Shown piece by piece: positions 6,201 through 11,623 of a stretch of 11,623 bases of DNA. Every line of letters begins with the position of its first letter. The first letter of the stretch is position 1. Origin of the DNA: Clostridiales bacterium UBA8153. Its GTDB lineage: Bacteria > Bacillota > Sulfobacillia > UBA8153. The position numbers were made by a program, and so were the translations under genes. The notes under the pieces are model-generated. The model did not search any database. It was not told the origin of the DNA and saw only the letters and a list, made by a program, of their open reading frames with translations. The stretch is taken from positions 1-11,623 of the forward strand of contig DMHJ01000146.1 of assembly GCA_003449495.1 (NCBI GenBank). Reading direction: 5' to 3'.

Positions 6201-7169
6201 ATGGACATTGGCAAGGTCCGGGTGGAGCCGCCGCTGGTCCTGGCCCCCATGGCCGGGGTAAGCGACGCCCCTTTCCGGCAGCTGGCCAAGGAGGCCGGTT
6301 GCGGGCTTGTTTTCACCGAGATGGTGAGCGACCGGGGGTTGCTGCAGGAAAGCGCCGCTTCCCGGGAGATCCTAAGGTTCGAAGAAAAGGAACGGCCCCT
6401 GGGCGTACAGCTGTTTGGATCCGACCCGGCGCTGCTGGCCCGGGCCGCAGTGGAGGCGGTACGGCTGGGCGCCGATCTTATCGATATCAACATGGGGTGC
6501 CCGGTGCCCAAGGTGGTCAAGACCGGGGCCGGGGCTGCGTTGATGCGCCACCCGGAGCTGGCCGCCAGTTTGGTCGCGGCGGTCAGGTCGGCGGTGGACT
6601 GCCCGGTCACGGTGAAGATGCGGAAGAGTTGGGACGAAGAAGGTCCGGATGCCGTAGAGCTGGCCGGCCGGATAGTGGCGGCCGGTGCTTCCGGCGTCAC
6701 GGTGCATGGTCGCACCCGCGCGCAATTCTATTCGGGCCGGGCGGACTGGGACATCATCACCCGGGTGAAAGCGGCGGTAGCCGTCCCGGTAGTGGGCAAC
6801 GGGGACGTGTTCCACCCGGAAGACGCCGCGCGGATGCTTGAGGCAACCGGGTGTGACGGGGTGATGATTGCCAGGGGCGCTTTGGGGAACCCGTGGATCT
6901 TCTTGCGGGCTGCCCATTACCTGTGCACCGGTCACCTGCTCCCGCCTCCTACCCCCAAAGAACGCGTGGAGATGGCGTGCCGGCACCTGGAGCTGATGCT
7001 GCGATGGAAGGGCCCGCGACGGGGTCTGGTCCAGATGCGGAAGCATGCGGGCTGGTACTTGAAAGGTTGTCCGGGCGCGGCCGGGGCGCGGGACCGGCTG
7101 GTGCGTGCGGAAAGCCCTCAGGAGCTGGTGGCAGCCCTGGGAGAGTGGTTGGAATGCGTGACGAGGTGA
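6201..7169 (+). CDS. dusB: tRNA-dihydrouridine synthase B
   Basis: A 322-residue FMN-dependent enzyme that reduces specific uridines in the tRNA D-loop using NADPH. The TIM-barrel markers are all present: PLVLAPMAGVSDAPFR at 11-26 (FMN loop), QLFGSDP at 70-76, INMGCPVPKVVKTGAGAAL at 96-114 with Cys100 as the catalytic acid, VKMRKSW at 138-144, VHGRTR at 168-173, then VVGNGDV and ARGALGNPWIF (phosphate site), and RKHAGWYLKG in the C-terminal tRNA-binding helical domain. ATG 6201 matches the usual start of the family just before the first barrel strand; ATG 6192 and ATG 6165 (overlapping the previous gene) are alternatives, and no strong ribosome binding site decides. Four bases separate it from the next gene. 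Confidence 0.95.
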   Translation: MDIGKVRVEPPLVLAPMAGVSDAPFRQLAKEAGCGLVFTEMVSDRGLLQESAASREILRFEEKERPLGVQLFGSDPALLARAAVEAVRLGADLIDINMGCPVPKVVKTGAGAALMRHPELAASLVAAVRSAVDCPVTVKMRKSWDEEGPDAVELAGRIVAAGASGVTVHGRTRAQFYSGRADWDIITRVKAAVAVPVVGNGDVFHPEDAARMLEATGCDGVMIARGALGNPWIFLRAAHYLCTGHLLPPPTPKERVEMACRHLELMLRWKGPRRGLVQMRKHAGWYLKGCPGAAGARDRLVRAESPQELVAALGEWLECVTR

Positions 7170-7173
7170 TAAC

Positions 7174-8142
7174 GTGGATTTGCCGGTAATACCGGTGGTC
7201 AATGGCGTGCTGCCCCGGCCAGACGGGGGATCGCTCAAAGGGATATTCCTGGATCCTTCTGCAGCCCGTACGCTGCAGAGGCTGGGCGGCGAGAACCTCT
7301 GCCTGCTTCTACCGTACATCCACGGTCGGGAGCGCCTGTATCCCGCCGGAGTGGCGGTGAAAGCCGGCAAGATGTGGACCCAGGACGTCTACCTCCTCGA
7401 ACCCCAGCGGAAGGTGAGCGCCCTGTTCGCCGAAGTGCAGGGCATGGGCCGGTACCGGAGTTCCAGCTTCCGGCTGGAGAAGGACCTGCTGGTGGCGGAG
7501 GACGCGGAGTCGCTGGATTTGGGGAAGCTGCGCGGGGAGGGGTACCCGTGCATCGAAGGGGGCGGCTGGCAGGCGCTCGAGGGTCAGACCCTGAGAAAAG
7601 GGTACGATGATCTCCCTGTCAGCATTCACGGGGTCGACTACGAGGATGGCTCCCCACTGGAGCTAGAGGCGAACCTGGGTGGAATCCTGTCGCCTGAGCA
7701 CGCTCACACCGTGGAGCACGGGATCATCCGCTGCCTAAACCAGTATGGACTCTGCACCTCCCGCACCTTGGCCGCTGCAATGGCAGCCGAGGCATCTGAG
7801 TTGCGCCATTCCGTTGATGTGGGCTACCGGTTGCGGGCGCCGGAGATTTTTGGGGTCACCTCCACGGGTTCCTGCGGCAACCCCCTAGCCCATCTCGCCC
7901 AGTTTCACCTGGCGCGTGAGATCCTCAAGGGCGTTGAGAGCGGGCAGTCGTTGCTCGAATCGGTGGAAACGGGCAGGAAACGGGCCCTGTCCAGGATTGC
8001 CGAGGATCTGGAGCTTACCGCCAGCGCCGGGCTACGGGTGATGCAGGGGCTGAAGAAGGGGATGTGGCACGACGACTCCCGCCTCGACTCGCCCACGCTG
8101 GTTAGGGTCCTACAACGCTTTCCGCCCAGTCCCTGGCAGTAG
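7174..8142 (+). CDS. Unrecognised protein with LuxS-like HxxEH and CGxxxxH motifs
   Basis: A 322-residue soluble protein that I cannot assign to a named family. GTG 7174 is preceded by GAGGTG (7163-7168) inside the end of dusB, so it is probably co-translated with dusB. The N-terminal ~150 residues show no motif I recognise. The C-terminal half has HAHTVEHGIIRCL (residues 176-188): HxxEH is the inverted zinc motif of the LuxS/M16 fold, and HTxEH specifically is that of S-ribosylhomocysteine lyase. About 50 residues on comes SCGNPLAHLAQFHLAREIL with Cys234 and His240; LuxS has its third zinc ligand in CGxxxxH at a comparable place. The LuxS catalytic Cys segment (GCxTGFY) is missing, although Cys187 and Cys194 lie nearby. 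No signal peptide or membrane helix. A metal-binding LuxS/M16-like enzyme is a hypothesis; the gene itself is clear. Confidence 0.85.
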   Translation: MDLPVIPVVNGVLPRPDGGSLKGIFLDPSAARTLQRLGGENLCLLLPYIHGRERLYPAGVAVKAGKMWTQDVYLLEPQRKVSALFAEVQGMGRYRSSSFRLEKDLLVAEDAESLDLGKLRGEGYPCIEGGGWQALEGQTLRKGYDDLPVSIHGVDYEDGSPLELEANLGGILSPEHAHTVEHGIIRCLNQYGLCTSRTLAAAMAAEASELRHSVDVGYRLRAPEIFGVTSTGSCGNPLAHLAQFHLAREILKGVESGQSLLESVETGRKRALSRIAEDLELTASAGLRVMQGLKKGMWHDDSRLDSPTLVRVLQRFPPSPWQ

Positions 8143-8172
8143 TTGCTGCCCGCGGTGATTCTTAGGTATAAT
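8143..8172 (+). promoter_or_regulatory. Promoter before the HTH gene
   Basis: A perfect -10 box TATAAT at 8167-8172 follows TTGCTG at 8143-8148 with an 18-base spacer. The -35 matches only the TTG half. The transcript would start about 8179, roughly 27 bases before GTG 8206. It lies just after the stop of the preceding gene, so the HTH gene can be expressed apart from dusB. Confidence 0.65.
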
Positions 8173-8205
8173 GGCTTCACTAGTCGGCCGGGGGGAGCGG
8201 TGTCT

Positions 8206-8769
8206 GTGGAGTTTCTGCGAGTAGGGGACAAGCTGCTCAGCCGCGCTAAACTCCAGCGCAACCTCGATCGCATCCTGGAGCTGCGTTGCCTCGGCCTGTC
8301 CCAGCAGGAGGTGGCCCGCCAGCTAGAGGTGGACCGTACGTTCATTTCCAGGCTGGAAGCCCTGGCCGAGGTACGCAAAGGCGGCAGTATAGCCCTGATT
8401 GCCTTTCCCGTAGCCAACGCCGCCCAGGTCCGGGAACTGGCCAGCTCCGAGGGCGTGGAGCTGGTTCTGGTCATGACCGACCGGGAGCGATGGCAGTGGG
8501 TGGAAGAGAAGTCGGGTACCGAGCTGTTCAATGCCGTCATGGCCCTCATCGCGCAAGTACGCACCTTTGACACGGTGATCCTGGCCGGGTCTGACTACCG
8601 GCTTGGGCTAATGCAGGGGCTGCTAGACAAGACGGTAATACCCATAGATATGGGAAGCTCGCCTCTCACCCGCGACGTAGCGCTGGACTTAGAGAGACTC
8701 ACGGACCTCATCCGCGGCATCAAAGAGGGCGCGACCCTCCCGCCGGATTCCCCGGGCGTGGCCGGATGA
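8206..8769 (+). CDS. Helix-turn-helix DNA-binding protein (putative transcriptional regulator)
   Basis: A 187-residue protein with a helix-turn-helix at about residues 20-52: LDRILELRCLGLSQQEVARQ followed by LEVDRTFISRLEAL, the XRE/sigma-70 region-4 pattern with SQQEVA as the first helix and VDRTFISRLE as the recognition helix. The remaining ~120 residues alternate strands and helices (SIALIAFPVAN, VELVLVMTDRE, DTVILAGSDYRLGLMQ), resembling a small Rossmann-like domain, perhaps for ligand binding. GTG 8206 is chosen because GGGGAG (8192-8197) then has an 8-base spacer; GTG 8200 is too close. The frame stays open to 8143, but that stretch contains the promoter. It stands between the unrecognised protein and greA; its targets are unknown, with autoregulation or control of greA-lysS the simplest guesses. 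Confidence 0.85.
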   Translation: MEFLRVGDKLLSRAKLQRNLDRILELRCLGLSQQEVARQLEVDRTFISRLEALAEVRKGGSIALIAFPVANAAQVRELASSEGVELVLVMTDRERWQWVEEKSGTELFNAVMALIAQVRTFDTVILAGSDYRLGLMQGLLDKTVIPIDMGSSPLTRDVALDLERLTDLIRGIKEGATLPPDSPGVAG

Positions 8770-8858
8770 GGGCACCCGGTCACGCATACCGTGAGCGGAC
8801 AGGTGAAAGAACGGTCCCGTGTCCCCTGGGCGCGGGTGGGGGGGCCTGGCCGGGCTTC

Positions 8859-8888
8859 TTGACTGCCCGGAAGCTACCCCCGTATAAT
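8859..8888 (+). promoter_or_regulatory. Strong sigma-A promoter of greA-lysS
   Basis: TTGACT (8859-8864) and a perfect TATAAT (8883-8888) are separated by 18 bases, a near-consensus housekeeping promoter. Transcription should start near 8895, leaving a leader of about 150 bases before greA. The -10 and following bases (GTATAATGG then CTT) repeat those of the promoter before the HTH gene. Confidence 0.85.
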
Positions 8889-8921
8889 GGGCTTGCCGAG
8901 CTGGACCGTAAGGCCAAGTTG

Positions 8922-8952
8922 CAAGCACTACCGGATGTGCCGGTAGTGCTTG
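8922..8952 (+). promoter_or_regulatory. 13-bp perfect hairpin in the greA leader
   Basis: CAAGCACTACCGG (8922-8934) pairs perfectly with CCGGTAGTGCTTG (8940-8952) around the loop ATGTG. It lies about 27 bases after the predicted transcription start and 95 bases before greA. Only a short TT follows before ACGG, so it is a poor intrinsic terminator; an RNA leader element or a DNA operator for a dimeric regulator fits better. Confidence 0.7.
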
Positions 8953-9046
8953 TTACGGTATCATAAGGGCTGCAAGGCATCATAATGTATCCAGATGTCC
9001 CGGGCAGTTGCACCATAGAGGTTGGCTGAAGGGAAGGGGGCATCCT

Positions 9047-9526
9047 ATGGCGGAAAAGGAAGTCATCCTGTCTCCCGAGGGCATGAAAGGCCTCGAGGAG
9101 GAGCTGGAACACCTGAAGACGGTCAAGCGCAAAGAAGTGGCCGACCGCATCCGGCAGGCCCGGGCTTTTGGGGACATCACCGAAAGTTCGGAGTATGAGG
9201 ACGCCAAGAATTCCCAGGCCTTTGTGGAGGGCAGGATCATCACCCTGGAAAAGATCCTGCGTAATGCCAAGCTCATTGACCAGAAGAACATCTCCGCCGA
9301 ACAAGTGACCATCGGTTCACTGGTCACACTGAAGGACGAGTCCACCGACCGGGTGCATGAGTATCTCATTGTCGGCTCTGCCGAGGCCGATCCGGCCCGC
9401 CAGAGAATCTCCAACGAGTCTCCCGTAGGGAAGGCGCTTATCGGTCGGCGGGTGGGGGATCGCGTCCAGGTTCGTGCCCCGCTGGGGACCATGGACTTCG
9501 AGATCATCGCCATCGGCCAACGCTAG
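9047..9526 (+). CDS. greA: Transcription elongation factor GreA
   Basis: A 159-residue factor that enters the RNA polymerase secondary channel and stimulates cleavage of backtracked transcripts. The N-terminal coiled coil spans about residues 9-78, with its acidic tip at [14 protein letters not shown] (41-54); Asp43 and Glu46 correspond to the magnesium-positioning acids of the family. The C-terminal FKBP-like domain follows ([12 protein letters not shown] through [23 protein letters not shown]), containing the conserved SPxGxALxGxxxGD motif. ATG 9047 has AAGGGGG (9034-9040) six bases upstream and gives standard length; the frame opens further to a TTG at 9008 without family similarity. lysS follows after 24 bases, so they are likely one transcript from the promoter at 8859. 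Confidence 0.97.
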   Translation: MAEKEVILSPEGMKGLEEELEHLKTVKRKEVADRIRQARAFGDITESSEYEDAKNSQAFVEGRIITLEKILRNAKLIDQKNISAEQVTIGSLVTLKDESTDRVHEYLIVGSAEADPARQRISNESPVGKALIGRRVGDRVQVRAPLGTMDFEIIAIGQR

Positions 9527-9550
9527 AGAGCGCGGCGGGGGGGAAACCGG

Positions 9551-11026
9551 ATGCCCGACCTCGAACACGAGACCGCCGCCGGCGGTCTCCATGACCTTCG
9601 CCTCCATAGACTGGATGAGCTGCGCCGGCGCGGGATAGAACCCTACGGTGGAAAATACCGGGTCACCCATCATGCCCGGGAGATCGTCGACGACTTTGCG
9701 GCCTTATCGGGGACTACCGTCGCCATCGCCGGCAGGATCATGGCCTTGCGCAGCCACGGGAAGGCCACTTTCTTCGACCTCCATGATGCTACCGGGCGTA
9801 TTCAGGTCTATGCCCGCTATGAAGAGGGCACTCCGGGCGGTCACGAGTTGGTGGCTGCTTGCGATGTTGGTGACATTGTTGGAGTGAGTGGGCAAGTGTT
9901 CAGGACCCGCCGTGGGGAGATCAGCGTTGCCCTGTCATCGCTAGAGCTCTTGGCGAAGAGCCTGCGTCCCCTACCCGAAAAGTGGCATGGCCTAAAGGAC
10001 GTGGACCTTAGATATCGTCAGCGCTACCTGGACCTTTTGGTCAACCCGGAAGTCCGCCAGACCTTTGTCCTGCGTACCCGCATTGTCTCGGCGATACGCG
10101 GCTTTTTGGATACCCGCGGGTTCCTGGAAGTGGAGACGCCGGTGCTGCAGCCGGTGGCCGGTGGCGCGGTCGCCCGGCCTTTTGCCACCCACCATAACGC
10201 CCTGGGCATGGATCTGTATCTTCGAATCGCCCTGGAATTGCACTTGAAACGGCTGTTGGTGGGTGGCTTGGAGCGGGTATACGAAATCGGCCGCAACTTC
10301 CGCAACGAGGGCATTTCCACCAAGCACAATCCCGAGTTTACCATGTTAGAGCTTTACCAGGCCTATGCCGACTACGGCGATATGATGGAGCTCACTGAGG
10401 AACTGGTGGCGACCGTGGCCCGGCAGGTATTGGGGAGCCCGGTCATCAGCTACCGGGGAGCCGACATCGACCTTAGCCCGCCTTGGCGGCGGGTAAGCTT
10501 GGCGGAGGCCATCAAGGGAAGGACCGGGGTCGATATCCAGCAGATCCGGGACGACGACGACGCCCAAGCCGTGGCGGGCAAGCTGGCCCTGAAGCTGGGG
10601 AAGCCTGCCACGCCGGCCGCGGTCATAGACAAACTCCTAGAACTCATTGAAGGCGATCTCATCCGGCCCGTTTTCCTGTACGACTACCCGGTGGCCGTCT
10701 CTCCCCTGGCCAAGCGTCACGCCGGCGAAGGCGGGCTGACTTACCGTTTTGAGGCCTTCGTAGGAGGGCGAGAACTGGGCAATGCCTTTTCCGAGCTGTG
10801 CGATCCCGTTGACCAGCGTGGTCGCTTTGAGCAGCAGAGGGGCGAACGGGCCCGGGGCGATGATGAAGCCCATCCCATGGACGAGGATTTCTTGACGGCC
10901 CTCGAGTACGGCATGCCGCCTGCGGGTGGGCTGGGCATCGGCATCGATCGCCTGGTCATGCTCCTGACCGGACAGACCTCCATCCGGGATGTGATCCTCT
11001 TCCCCCTCATGCGCCCGCGGGAGTAG
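9551..11026 (+). CDS. lysS: Lysyl-tRNA synthetase, class II
   Basis: A 491-residue class II synthetase that charges tRNA-Lys with lysine using ATP. The N-terminal OB-fold for the anticodon lies at about residues 55-140 (VAIAGRIMALRSHGKATFFDLHD). Motif 1 is in GFLEVETPVLQPVAGGAVARPF, motif 2 is RVYEIGRNFRNEG at 242-254 with HNPEFTMLE after it, and motif 3 is GGLGIGIDRLVMLLTG from 459 with Arg467. GRELGNAFSELCDPVDQRGRF matches the lysine-binding region of the family. The start ATG 9551 follows a G-rich ribosome binding site (9535-9542) with good spacing. Length is typical and nothing is broken. Pairing with greA upstream is common in Firmicutes. Confidence 0.98.
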   Translation: MPDLEHETAAGGLHDLRLHRLDELRRRGIEPYGGKYRVTHHAREIVDDFAALSGTTVAIAGRIMALRSHGKATFFDLHDATGRIQVYARYEEGTPGGHELVAACDVGDIVGVSGQVFRTRRGEISVALSSLELLAKSLRPLPEKWHGLKDVDLRYRQRYLDLLVNPEVRQTFVLRTRIVSAIRGFLDTRGFLEVETPVLQPVAGGAVARPFATHHNALGMDLYLRIALELHLKRLLVGGLERVYEIGRNFRNEGISTKHNPEFTMLELYQAYADYGDMMELTEELVATVARQVLGSPVISYRGADIDLSPPWRRVSLAEAIKGRTGVDIQQIRDDDDAQAVAGKLALKLGKPATPAAVIDKLLELIEGDLIRPVFLYDYPVAVSPLAKRHAGEGGLTYRFEAFVGGRELGNAFSELCDPVDQRGRFEQQRGERARGDDEAHPMDEDFLTALEYGMPPAGGLGIGIDRLVMLLTGQTSIRDVILFPLMRPRE

Positions 11027-11185
11027 GGCTAACGAGGCACGGCGGGTCGCCCACGTTTGAGAAACTGCGGTCCGGGCAAAACTACATCCGACCCCGGTGA
11101 TGAGCCAAGGTGGGAGTAGCTAGGGCTGGTGACCGCGGGGGAAGTCGCCCCAGGCCCAGCATGCCGCCGACAACCGTGAACGGGA
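11027..11185. other. Gene-free stretch after lysS
   Basis: No coding frame or RNA gene is apparent. A short GGCG/CGCC hairpin with a 3-base loop lies just after lysS (about 11040-11055), but it is too weak and lacks a T-run to be called a terminator. The stretch may contain the eroded 5' end of the germination gene remnant that follows. Confidence 0.5.
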
Positions 11186-11623
11186 AGCCTTTCTGCAGGA
11201 CTACGGCTGGTCCGCGATTTGGATGCCAACGTTGCCGCCATGGCGAAGGCCGCCGGCGATAGGCCGACCTGGTCATACGCAGGTTCAGTCCGGGGAAAAC
11301 CGGGGGTGGCTCGGCGTTTTTCCAGGCGGTACTGTCTGGTGGTTCCTTGGCCGACTTGCTTCACTACCTCCAGGCCGACAGGCCACCCGGAGTGACTACC
11401 GGTCGGGGCTTGACTGGACCAAGGGGCAATTGGTCAACATCGCCGAGGTCGCTGAAGCCACTGACTTGACAGATCTGCTGAGGCGCAATGGCCCCGGGCG
11501 AGACCGCCGTCCTGCCGTAGGACACCGCCGTGGCCCTCATGGTAGGCACGCAGGCGTGGGAGACCCGGACCGTCATGGAGCCCACTGCCGAGACCAGCAT
11601 CCGGGCCTGCGGGAGGGGTTTAT
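11186..11623 (+). pseudogene. Decayed GerA-type spore germination protein gene (5' part, continues past window)
   Basis: Pieces of a GerA/SpoVAF-family germinant receptor A subunit can be read in order on the plus strand, but only by changing frame. They are VRDLDANVAAMAKAAGD (from 11210), then ADLVIRRFSPG (from 11263), then LADLLHYLQAD, then LVNIAEVAEATDLTDLL (from 11430), then GETAVLP, a TAG stop at 11518-11520, DTAVALMVGTQAWETRTVMEP, AETSIR, and after a further one-base shift GLREGF (11604-11621). The last parts match the family hallmark R-x-I-x-E-P-x-x-E-x-x-I/V-R-G-P-R-E-G-F. At least four frame breaks and one stop mean no functional product. The intact family protein is about 500 residues, a membrane protein of the spore inner membrane; the rest lies beyond the window. 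Poor sequence quality is the alternative to true decay. Confidence 0.78.

Noticed and set aside
8956..8986. Second promoter for greA (CATAAT at 8981-8986)
   Set aside because: No -35 at acceptable spacing; the TTGTTA before it is 25 bases away and belongs to the hairpin.
1..11623. CRISPR arrays, tRNA or rRNA genes, intact transposases or phage genes
   Set aside because: No regularly spaced direct repeats, no tRNA-like cloverleaf or rRNA sequence, and no transposase, integrase or phage protein motifs were seen on either strand.

Overview
The window looks like chromosomal DNA of a GC-rich, anaerobic, spore-forming Firmicute of the Clostridia type (in the manner of Moorella or the Desulfotomaculum relatives). 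Three things point there: ferredoxin-dependent 2-oxoacid oxidoreductase genes, strong AGGAGG-type ribosome binding sites with frequent GTG starts, and the recognisable remains of a GerA-type spore germination gene at the right edge. The genus is inference only.

Left part (1-2222, minus strand): a PLP-dependent fold-type-I aminotransferase that runs off the left edge, then 548 bases with no convincing gene but several perfect inverted repeats, then a small NADPH-dependent FMN reductase of the flavodoxin-like fold. Between 2223 and 3305 lies about 1.1 kb with no intact gene. It holds a stem-loop upstream of the reductase and a compact, strongly self-complementary block (3081-3179) upstream of korA that could be a structured RNA.

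Middle (3306-6171, plus strand): a tightly packed operon korA-korB-korC plus a C_GCAxxG_C_C family cysteine protein, each gene overlapping the next by 4 to 14 bases. KorABC oxidatively decarboxylates a 2-oxoacid (2-oxoglutarate most likely) to the acyl-CoA and reduces ferredoxin. No small ferredoxin (delta/KorD) subunit is present here.

Right part (6201-11026, plus strand): dusB (tRNA dihydrouridine synthase), an unrecognised 322-residue protein, a small HTH protein with its own promoter, then greA and lysS behind a strong sigma-A promoter and a ~150-base leader with a 13-bp perfect hairpin. This is an information-processing cluster: tRNA modification, transcript cleavage and lysyl-tRNA synthesis. 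The unrecognised protein carries an HTVEH motif and a downstream CGxxxxH motif in the same order as the zinc site of LuxS, and is the most interesting item in the window.

End (11027-11623): no intact gene. From about 11186 the translation matches the GerA family piecewise across shifting frames and an in-frame TAG, so it is a decayed germination gene (or a badly sequenced one) continuing past the window.
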